Assembly (NCBI GenBank): GCA_955652245.1
Contig: CATPAV010000193.1
Location: forward strand, 1-11,447
Reading direction: 5' to 3'
DNA length: 11,447 nt
DNA from: an uncultured Candidatus Udaeobacter sp.
GTDB taxonomy: Bacteria > Verrucomicrobiota > Verrucomicrobiia > Chthoniobacterales > UBA10450
Both the position numbers and the translations under genes were made by a program. Of the stretch, positions 6,117 to 11,447 are shown in pieces. Positions within the stretch are counted from its first letter, which is position 1. The number at the start of each line of letters is the position of its first letter. Under the pieces are notes generated by a model that was not told the DNA's origin, searched no databases, and was given only the letters and a program-made list of their open reading frames with translations.

Positions 6117-6374
6117 CAGTAAAGCCTAACATAAGGCGCGCCGAAGGAACACAACGAACAAAATCCCGCAATCCGAGCGGTTGGAGACTGTGGACACAAC
6201 GGGTCGATTAAAAAGCTCTGCGGGGTATCTGCTCACAACGAGCCAGTGAGGTTCATAGCGCGTAGAACAGGCCATCTAGGACCTGATTCAAGGGATCAAT
6301 AGATTGTACCGAAATCATGGCTTCGCCAAGGGCATTGTATCAGGTGTTTTGACCATTCGGATGCGCGCGAAATT
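6117..6374. other. Upstream region of GT87 gene; isolated attC-like box
   Basis: The gap holds GCCTAAC at 6124-6130 (GTTAGGC on the minus strand, fitting the R' consensus). No matching partner box was found within about 140 nt, so a full attC cannot be claimed. I see no gene, terminator or clear promoter in the rest. Confidence 0.25.
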
Positions 6375-7038
6375 TTGATTTCTCAGGTGCTGGGATTGTG
6401 CGACATATCTCGAACGAGGAAATCACCCGTAAAGGCTGAATTTATCATAATCTTACAGCTCGCGATCATCACGGTCGCAGCCGACCCGCCCATCAAACGT
6501 TTCGGCGCGCCGAACGTCGTAACCGATGGTGTCAGCGTTACCATTTCCCAAACGGACACGGGGATCGGAAGCAACCCGCACCTGCGTGCACAATCCGCCC
6601 CGACGCAACCGTCCGGCAACGTGACCCTGAGCGAGAAGGACAAGAGCTTTATGCAAAAAGCAGCACGGGGGCGGCCAGCAGGAAGTCGAAAATGGAAAGA
6701 TGGCCGAGAAACAGGGACAAAGCGGGGACGTGAAAAGGATCGGCGCGCGCATGGTGGCCGACCACACCAAGGCCAACAAAGAACTGACCCAACTAGCAAG
6801 CCAAAAAGGCCTCCGTTTTGACACCCGGGGTGTCAAGGCGCAAAACCCCGGAAATGCGGGCTTCGACAGGCAATATTTGAAGCTGCTCGAGGTGGACCAC
6901 AAGAATGACATTGCTGAGTTCCAACAAGAAGCAAAGAGCGGGGATGATCGCGATGTGAAATCGTGGGCCTCGAAAACGCTCCCAATGCTCAAGGAACACC
7001 TTGCGACGGTTCAAGACGCGGAGAAAAGAATCAAGTAA
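6375..7038 (+). pseudogene. DUF4142 family protein, frameshifted
   Basis: Two overlapping frames make one DUF4142 protein. The first (TTG or GTG start at about 6375-6396) ends its homologous part with LSEKDKSFMQKAARG; the second continues with GQQEVENGKMAEKQG to DAEKRIK. Removing one G from the GGGGG run at 6667-6671 restores a single ORF reading AARGGQQEVENG across the join. Conserved features include DHTKANKEL, VDHKNDIAEF and LKEHLATV, a ferritin-like helical layout with regularly placed His. DUF4142 proteins are usually exported. A hydrophobic stretch (FIIILQLAIITVAA) could be the signal peptide, but no ATG precedes it. An ATG at 6700 could initiate a 112-residue fragment. Genuine decay, sequencing error and slippage are all possible. 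Confidence 0.8.
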
Positions 7039-7095
7039 TCAGATACCTTGTGTTTCAAGCGCGACACGTTTGATAGGCGTGCCGCGTTGTTTTGG

Positions 7096-7117
7096 AAAAA
7101 ACGCGCCAATTTTGGCG
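7096..7117 (-). terminator. Minus-strand terminator-like hairpin without an upstream gene
   Basis: Read on the minus strand, CGCCAA and TTGGCG (7117-7112 and 7109-7104) pair, then CG and a run of six T (7101-7096) follow. The stem is short (5-6 bp), so it is only moderately convincing. No minus-strand protein gene ends here. Confidence 0.35.
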
Positions 7118-7281
7118 TTCACGTCGAGCGAAAGAGTTTATCGCCAATTGTCGATCTGCTGGGGCGTTTTTCCGGTAAGAATTAGCTTTGCTGATGAGCC
7201 GAATACCACCGTCGAGACCGCGGAAAAGTTTTTGCGCGAAAACAGATTGTGTTGAGATTGCGTCGAATCCAGGGTTTGAGC

Positions 7282-7320
7282 GCTTGCTCACGTAGCGGGT
7301 TTCGACAAACCGTGAGAAGC
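7282..7320. repeat. Nested inverted repeat
   Basis: The outer arms GCTTGCTCACG (7282-7292) and CGTGAGAAGC (7311-7320) pair apart from one bulged G. An inner hairpin GGTTT-CGAC-AAACC (7298-7311) sits between them, sharing one base with the right arm. It resembles a dispersed palindromic element or a structured RNA; its function is unknown. Confidence 0.45.
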
Positions 7321-7431
7321 CCAATTACCCCAGCGCCGACGCCGTCGGTCGTATTACCCTGAAGCAATGCGTCCCAGTGAAGCTCAAAGATTCCCAAGGC
7401 CCAGCCAGAGGGATACTTAACGATGTTGAAT

Positions 7432-7477
7432 AATTGGCTCCTCAATTCTGTCTAAGCTCTTAACGGAAAATTGAGGG
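7432..7477 (+). promoter_or_regulatory. Leader hairpin that can sequester the Shine-Dalgarno of the next gene
   Basis: CCTCAATT (7440-7447) is the exact complement of AATTGAGG (7469-7476), extended by a T-G wobble, with a 21-nt loop. The right arm contains the ribosome-binding site GAGGG (7473-7477), 6 nt before ATG at 7484. The segment CAATT (7443-7447) can instead pair with AATTG at 7432-7436, so two exclusive folds exist. Regulation is inference. Confidence 0.4.
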
Positions 7478-7483
7478 AAAACT

Positions 7484-8290
7484 ATGAAACGAATTCTATA
7501 TTCAACATGCATTGGAAGTCTCGCGCTGGCGCTCACAGCGTGGGGTCAGCAAATCAACGACACAAGGCCTGACAGAGCGAAGGCGCATCGAACACCAAAT
7601 GTTCGGGCGACAAGGTCTGGGAACACCAGTGCGATGACGGGCGGGCATCGTTACACTTCGACCGCGCCGTTTCGGCAGCGGACTTACATGACGCCGCGCA
7701 CTAATTCAAACGCGGTGGTCAACCAAGACGCCCGGATGCGCGCGTTTCGCGAGCGAAACTTGTCGAGCAATCAAGAGCTTCGCGCGCGGAGCAACGTTGT
7801 CGTCGATCGCGACCGAAATTTCGCGATCAATCGGACAAGAAACTTCGACGTTAATCGTCGAGGCAATGTGGCGATTAATAATAACTTCCGCAGTGGCGCG
7901 TTTCGCAGCCAACAGTATGCGGCCTTCCGCGATTACCACAGACAATGGCACGATCGTGGTTGGTGGAGGAGCCATTACGATAGGATCGTCTTCGTGAACG
8001 GCGGCTGGTATTACTGGAATACGGGCTACTGGTACCCGGCATGGGGTTATGACTCCTATGCTTATTATCCGTACGATGGCCCAATCTACGCCTACAATGG
8101 ATTGGCTCCCGACCAAGTAATCGCCGATGTTCAGTCACAGCTGCAGCGCGACGGTTATTACGAGGGACCGATCGATGGGATACTTGGACCGATGACCCGA
8201 GAGGCCATTGCAGCCTTCCAGGCCGACAACGGATTGGCGGTCACATCGGCAATCGATGAGCCGACGCTTTCCACGCTGGGCATATCGTAA
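7484..8290 (+). CDS. Secreted protein with C-terminal peptidoglycan-binding domain
   Basis: This 268-residue protein starts with a signal peptide (MKRILYSTCIGSLALALTAWG, cleavage probably near residue 21). Residues about 25-150 are a low-complexity Arg/Asn-rich region with repeats such as RNFDVNRRGNVAINNN and RNFAINRTRN. A Tyr/Trp/Gly-rich segment follows (GWYYWNTGYWYPAWGYDSYA, about 178-197). Residues about 207-268 form a peptidoglycan-binding_1 domain (PF01471 type): VIADVQSQLQRDGYYEGPIDGILGPMTREAIAAFQ. The expected role is cell-wall anchoring in the periplasm; no catalytic domain is seen. The start is fixed by GAGGG with 6-nt spacing and by the signal peptide. The gene is monocistronic, with its own terminator. 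Confidence 0.9.
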   Translation: MKRILYSTCIGSLALALTAWGQQINDTRPDRAKAHRTPNVRATRSGNTSAMTGGHRYTSTAPFRQRTYMTPRTNSNAVVNQDARMRAFRERNLSSNQELRARSNVVVDRDRNFAINRTRNFDVNRRGNVAINNNFRSGAFRSQQYAAFRDYHRQWHDRGWWRSHYDRIVFVNGGWYYWNTGYWYPAWGYDSYAYYPYDGPIYAYNGLAPDQVIADVQSQLQRDGYYEGPIDGILGPMTREAIAAFQADNGLAVTSAIDEPTLSTLGIS

Positions 8291-8309
8291 CGTATCGGAG
8301 CCATTTGGA

Positions 8310-8346
8310 GAGCCGCGTGATGTGTTCCATCATGCGGCTCTTTTTT
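8310..8346 (+). terminator. Rho-independent terminator of the peptidoglycan-binding protein gene
   Basis: GAGCCGCGTGATG (8310-8322) pairs with CATCATGCGGCTC (8328-8340): 13 bp with one G-T wobble and a TGTTC loop. Six T (8341-8346) follow. It begins 20 nt after the stop codon. Confidence 0.93.
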
Positions 8347-8454
8347 CCAAGAAACAAAACCTAATTATGCCAAAGACCCCGTGCTACCCTTGCGGTTTCG
8401 GTGGGTCGCCCGGCTTTGCGGCTTCGCCCGGTTTTGGTGGCGTCGGCCCAGCTC

Positions 8455-8475
8455 CCGAAATACAGGCGGTTCATT
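8455..8475 (-). repeat. Direct repeat copy 1 (minus strand reads MNRLYFG)
   Basis: This 21-bp segment matches 8697-8717 at 18 of 21 positions, and all three differences are transitions. On the minus strand it reads ATGAACCGCCTGTATTTCGG, coding MNRLYFG. Confidence 0.5.
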
Positions 8476-8696
8476 AGTCTGACGAAAAGCTGACAGCGTT
8501 TCTCGAGCTTGAGAGTCAGATCCCGGACAGAATCCGCTCTCGTTTTTGGCCCTTTTTGGCAACCGCGCGACTGTCTGTATCCGATTACTTATTTAGAGGG
8601 AGACGTGCATTCTAAAGCGTCCAGGGAATAAAGGGCGCGCCGATCTTCACGCGGTCCATCGAAGCTGCAGCTACCAGCCGAAGTTCCTAATTTTCG

Positions 8697-8717
8697 CCGA
8701 AGTACAGGTGGTTCACT
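8697..8717 (-). repeat. Direct repeat copy 2 (minus strand reads VNHLYFGEN)
   Basis: Partner of the repeat at 8455-8475. On the minus strand GTGAACCACCTGTACTTCGG codes VNHLYFG, continues as EN and meets a TAG. The peptide resembles the extreme N-terminus of Mod-type DNA methyltransferases, but nothing further supports such a gene. Confidence 0.5.
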
Positions 8718-8877
8718 CGCCCAAATCATCGCATCCTGCAATAACCGTCTAGCCGCTTGATCGTCAAAAAAGTGGTCAGGTGTAGAAGCGCATCCACGAC
8801 ACCAAAGCCGTGGTCCATCACATCGTCGCGGCAGTTGCGATTTGCGTTGGCGAGGCCGTTCCGATACCCTCAGGCGC

Positions 8878-9768
8878 ATGGCGAAAACCGGTCTTGGCAA
8901 AGGTCTTGGCGCGCTCATCGGCACTCCCGCGTCCGCTTCACGCCCTGATGTCGTCGAGCCGGGCGAAAGAGTTCACCAGGTCAGTCTGGTAAGCATCGTC
9001 CCGAGCGCGCTCCAGCCGCGCAAAGATTTTGGACGCGAGGCGTTACAGGAACTAATCGATTCAATTCGGCAACATGGCATCATTCAACCTCTCATCGTCC
9101 GGCAGGTTGGGGCGCGATTTGAGCTGATCGCGGGCGAGCGTCGGTGGCGCGCGGCTCAGGAACTTGGGCTAATGGAGGTGCCGGTGATCATTCGAAGCGC
9201 GAGTGATCTTGAAGTCCTCGAGCTTTCATTGATCGAAAACTTGCAACGGGCCGATCTGAACCCGATCGAAGAGGCGCAAGGCTACGCCAGGTTAGCCAAC
9301 GAATTTGGAATGCGACAGGAGGACATCGCGCTAAAAGTTGGGCGTAGTCGCGCGGCGGTAGCCAACGCGATGCGTCTCTTGGATCTGCATCCGCAGGCGC
9401 AAATCTGGCTGGCGCAGGATTTACTTTCGGTCGGTCACGCAAAGGTTTTGCTCGCATTGAAAGCGCCGGAGGAACAACTCTTGGCCGCGGAAACCGTGTT
9501 ACGTCGCAACGCCACAGTTCGTTCCACGGAACGGCTTGTGGCGCGGCTACTCGGAATTGGCCGTTCCCGGCGGAGGCAGCGCGTTGCTGAGCAAACCGCT
9601 AGCTCTGCGGCAATCGAGGATTTACAAAACCGACTACAGGAGCATCTCGCCACACACGTGACGGTTCAACACGGCGAGAAACGTGGACGGATCGAGATCG
9701 AATATTACGGAAATGATGATCTCCAGCGGATCGTGAACGCATTAGGATTGCCGCCGAGCGCGAGCTGA
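8878..9768 (+). CDS. parB: Chromosome-partitioning protein ParB
   Basis: This 296-residue protein is a canonical chromosomal ParB. The N-terminus MAKTGLGKGLGALIG is the ParA-contacting peptide. SIVPSALQPRKDF (about 40-52) opens the ParB/Srx CTP-binding domain, with LIDSIRQHGIIQPLIVR and the CTP-binding GERRWRAA motif (about 97-104). ENLQRADLNPIEEAQGY follows, then the helix-turn-helix that binds parS (QEDIALKVGRSRAAVANAMRLL), and a C-terminal dimerisation region. ParB loads as a CTP-gated clamp at parS and spreads to organise origin segregation with ParA and SMC. The ATG at 8878 is preferred over 8842 because the conserved peptide begins there; the ribosome-binding site is poor. No parA is adjacent and no parS palindrome was found in the window. 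A peptidase gene follows after 29 nt. Confidence 0.97.
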   Translation: MAKTGLGKGLGALIGTPASASRPDVVEPGERVHQVSLVSIVPSALQPRKDFGREALQELIDSIRQHGIIQPLIVRQVGARFELIAGERRWRAAQELGLMEVPVIIRSASDLEVLELSLIENLQRADLNPIEEAQGYARLANEFGMRQEDIALKVGRSRAAVANAMRLLDLHPQAQIWLAQDLLSVGHAKVLLALKAPEEQLLAAETVLRRNATVRSTERLVARLLGIGRSRRRQRVAEQTASSAAIEDLQNRLQEHLATHVTVQHGEKRGRIEIEYYGNDDLQRIVNALGLPPSAS

Positions 9769-9797
9769 ATCGACCAGTCGCGCAGCTGAAACGCAGG

Positions 9798-10745
9798 ATG
9801 CGGAGCGCATTTTCTTTCCTCAAGCAATTGAATCTGTTTTTTAGTGTCTCTTTGGTCTTCGCCTTCGTTTCAACTCTTCCTGCCCAGTCGCCGCAGCCCT
9901 CGCAAACCAAGCTTTGGGAAGAGTTCTCTGGTGAGAAAGCTCTGGCTCACGTCCAGCGGCTCGTTGACTTCGGTCCGCGTCCGCCCGGATCGGATGCGCT
10001 CGAAAAATCCAGGGATTACGTCGACAATCAACTCCGGCTCGCGGGTTGGCAGGTAACCCGCCAGGCATTTACAGATGACACACCGCGAGGAAAGGTCCGG
10101 TTCGTGAATCTCATTGGGCGCTGCCCCGCGCAAGCGAAGACCGCACCCTCTTTTTTGTTATGCTCCCACTACGATACCAAAACGTTCGACGCCATCCGTT
10201 TTGTCGGGGCGAACGACAGTGGTTCGAGCACCGGCTTGTTGTTGGAATTGGCGCGCGTGCTTGGACAGCACCCAAATCTCGCCGCCAAGATCGAGCTGGT
10301 GTTCTTCGACGGCGAGGAGGCGTACGAAAAGTTCTCCGAAACCGACGGTCTGTATGGAAGCCGCTACTTTGCCAAGCAGCTTGGACGCGGCGGGCCTAAA
10401 CAATTTCGCGGCGGTCTCTTGTTCGACATGGTGGGTGATCGTTCTCTCGACGTTACTTTGCCGGCGGATTCGCCGGCGGGAATGGTGCGAGATATTTTTG
10501 CCTCCGCCGAGGCGTTGAAATTGCGAAGTTACTTCACCTATTTAGATCGCGAGCTTATTGACGATCACACGCCGCTGAATGCGATCGGGATTCCAACGCT
10601 CGATGTGATCGATTTTGATTTCGCCTGGTGGCACACGGCTGATGACACAATCGACAAACTGAGCGCGCAAAGTCTGCAGATCGTTGGTTCGGTGGCCTTG
10701 TACTACTTAGCTGAATCTGCGCTAGCCAATACAGCTCAGAAGTAG
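9798..10745 (+). CDS. Secreted M28-type zinc enzyme, glutaminyl-peptide cyclotransferase-like
   Basis: The 315-residue protein has a signal peptide (about residues 1-30, hydrophobic LNLFFSVSLVFAFVS, ending LPAQS) and an M28/QC catalytic domain. FGPRPPGSDALEKSRDYV (58-75) is the typical opening. The metal and catalytic residues are in place: SHYDTK (123-128), GANDSGSST (137-145, D140), FFDGEEAYEKF (169-179, E173/E174), DMVGD (210-214, D210), DDHTPL (255-260) and WWHTADD (277-283, H279). By comparison with glutaminyl cyclases, D140, E174 and H279 would bind zinc, E173 would be the acid-base, and D210 and D256 would assist. Such enzymes form N-terminal pyroglutamate in the periplasm; an aminopeptidase is the main alternative. 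It lies 29 nt after parB, probably cotranscribed. The ATG is fixed by the signal peptide. Confidence 0.9.
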   Translation: MRSAFSFLKQLNLFFSVSLVFAFVSTLPAQSPQPSQTKLWEEFSGEKALAHVQRLVDFGPRPPGSDALEKSRDYVDNQLRLAGWQVTRQAFTDDTPRGKVRFVNLIGRCPAQAKTAPSFLLCSHYDTKTFDAIRFVGANDSGSSTGLLLELARVLGQHPNLAAKIELVFFDGEEAYEKFSETDGLYGSRYFAKQLGRGGPKQFRGGLLFDMVGDRSLDVTLPADSPAGMVRDIFASAEALKLRSYFTYLDRELIDDHTPLNAIGIPTLDVIDFDFAWWHTADDTIDKLSAQSLQIVGSVALYYLAESALANTAQK

Positions 10746-10754
10746 TGCGCCCTG

Positions 10755-10838
10755 TTGTCATTCCGACCGAAGTGGAGGAATCTCTTACTGTTAAAAGAGG
10801 AGCAGTGAGAGATGTCTCGACTCCGCTCGACATGACAA
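10755..10838. repeat. 84-nt imperfect palindromic intergenic repeat
   Basis: The left arm (10755-10789) begins TTGTCATTCCGACCGAAG and the right arm (10804-10838) ends CTCGACATGACAA. The two 35-nt arms are complementary at about 27 positions around a 14-nt loop. The TTGTCATTCcGA-CGAAG-GAGGAATCTCT wording resembles palindromic repeats found in many copies in several phyla. No T run follows, so it is not a standard terminator. It sits between two genes on the same strand, like a REP/MITE-type element. Confidence 0.8.
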
Positions 10839-10854
10839 GAAGCTGGAAGTCAAA

Positions 10855-11447
10855 GTGAAACGCAGGTTGTTAGTTTCAGTGTCACTTGCGGGAGCTTGCG
10901 CTGCTGGAGTTGTCTGTGGTGAATTGCTCCTTCGTTTATCTGTTTTTCGAAACGCGACTGGAATTCTCTTCAAGCGCGGCCATCTGCTTGCGCAGGGCCA
11001 GGGAATTTATGAAGCAGACTTGCGGCGCGCTCTCGCCGAATGGCAATACGCAAACGGCCTCGATGAGAAAAACCGACAGGAAGAAGATGCGGGGAGCATT
11101 AAAAAAGTTACAACGTTACAAGAAGATGAGCAGCAGGTCCTGACGCGCTTGATTTCGAATTCAGCGGCCCAATATCTCGCAGCGGATGGAAAAATCTCCA
11201 AAGTTGAGGTCGACAGCGAGCTAAAGTTGCTGCGCGAGCAATTTCGTGATGAAAAAACCTGGAGAGCCGCCTTACAGGCGAGTGGTTTCAGTGTCAGATC
11301 GCTTCGATGGACCATAGTGGACGATCTGCGCGCGCGAGATTGGATTGAGCGGCAGATGATATCACAGAGCGACGCCACGGAGGATGAATGCCGAAACTTT
11401 TACGAAACGCACCCGCAAAACTTCATGCAACGCGCGCGGTTTCGCGC
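10855..11447 (+). CDS. SurA/PpiC-like periplasmic folding factor (N-terminal part; runs off the window)
   Basis: An open frame begins with GTG at 10855, 5 nt after GGAAG (10845-10849), and stays open for 197 codons to the window edge. It starts VKRRLLVSVSLAGACAAGVV, a signal peptide or single membrane anchor. A helical, charged region follows, including VLTRLISNSAAQYLAADGKI, VDSELKLLREQF and WRAALQASGFSVRSLRWTIVDDLRARDWIE. It ends SDATEDECRNFYETHPQNFMQRARFR. The last block (T/E-x-E-x-x-x-Y-x-x-HP-x-x-F) is characteristic of SurA/PpiC/PrsA-type chaperones just before the parvulin isomerase domain, which would lie past the edge. The role is inferred as folding of exported proteins. Alternatively it is a SurA N-domain protein without parvulin. 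It directly follows the palindromic repeat. Confidence 0.75.
   Translation, partial: MKRRLLVSVSLAGACAAGVVCGELLLRLSVFRNATGILFKRGHLLAQGQGIYEADLRRALAEWQYANGLDEKNRQEEDAGSIKKVTTLQEDEQQVLTRLISNSAAQYLAADGKISKVEVDSELKLLREQFRDEKTWRAALQASGFSVRSLRWTIVDDLRARDWIERQMISQSDATEDECRNFYETHPQNFMQRARFR

Larger units (their letters stand above)
7039..7483. other. 445-nt gap with hairpins, no convincing gene
   Basis: Several ORFs run through this gap on both strands, but none has recognisable domains or a ribosome-binding site. It holds a minus-strand terminator-like hairpin (7096-7117), a nested stem-loop (7282-7320) and the leader hairpin of the next gene (7439-7477). It could contain an unannotated small RNA or a decayed repeat. 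Confidence 0.35.
8347..8877. other. 531-nt gene-poor region before parB
   Basis: Short ORFs are present on both strands but none shows a domain, signal peptide or ribosome-binding site. It contains a pair of imperfect direct repeats (8455-8475 and 8697-8717), a Gly/Pro-coding simple stretch at about 8385-8445, and presumably the parB promoter, which I could not place. Confidence 0.4.

Noticed and set aside
7001..7445. Several ORFs of 84-89 codons on both strands in the gap before the peptidoglycan-binding gene
   Set aside because: They overlap each other, have no ribosome-binding sites or domains, and cross hairpins. They are treated as non-coding or decayed DNA.
8589..8924. Minus-strand 111-codon ORF before and into parB
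   Set aside because: It overlaps the start of parB antisense, is Arg-rich as shadow frames are, and shows no domain; only the short repeat peptide is notable.
1..11447. CRISPR array, rRNA, transposase, phage or defence operon
   Set aside because: No regularly spaced direct repeats, rRNA segments, transposase or nuclease motifs, or IntI-type recombinase were seen.

Overview
The window reads like chromosomal DNA of a free-living, moderately GC-rich bacterium. My best guess is a soil Verrucomicrobium of the Chthoniobacter/Udaeobacter type. That guess is inference, resting on a menaquinone (futalosine-route) MqnD-like gene, a DUF4142 remnant, weak Shine-Dalgarno signals, a tRNA without encoded CCA, and many short dispersed-looking repeats between genes.

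Layout. 1-600: an RRM/glycine-rich RNA-binding protein gene, bracketed by a 12-bp inverted repeat that reaches its start codon and by a clean terminator. 601-1165: a glycine-zipper protein with a histone-like basic tail, facing a minus-strand tRNA-Tyr. 1256-3648: a minus-strand DegT/DnrJ/EryC1/StrS aminotransferase, a small plus-strand membrane protein, and a minus-strand MqnD-like enzyme carrying a simple-sequence insertion. 3740-4739: the most accessory part. A GNAT acetyltransferase and a small membrane protein, both minus strand, are each followed by an integron attC-like site. The two sites share a 32-bp end at 26/32 identity, and no integrase is in view, so this looks like a cassette cluster without integrase (CALIN).

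4866-6130: a GT87/DUF2029-type membrane mannosyltransferase, minus strand. A GTTAGGC motif lies only 7 nt before its start. 6375-7480: a DUF4142 gene broken by one extra base in a G run, then about 445 nt without a convincing gene but with hairpins. 7484-8346: a secreted protein with a C-terminal peptidoglycan-binding domain. Its ribosome-binding site can be sequestered by a leader hairpin, and a strong terminator follows it. 8347-8877: gene-poor, with a pair of imperfect direct repeats.

8878-10745: ParB (without ParA nearby), then a secreted M28-type glutaminyl-cyclase-like enzyme 29 nt later, probably cotranscribed. 10755-10838 is a long imperfect palindromic repeat of dispersed-repeat character. 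A gene for a SurA/PpiC-like periplasmic folding factor begins with GTG at 10855 and runs off the window.

The core genes (partitioning, tRNA, menaquinone, envelope) are ordinary chromosomal functions and do not form one pathway. The unusual material is the attC-bounded cassette pair, the leader inverted repeats at two translation starts, and simple-sequence or palindromic insertions in and between genes.
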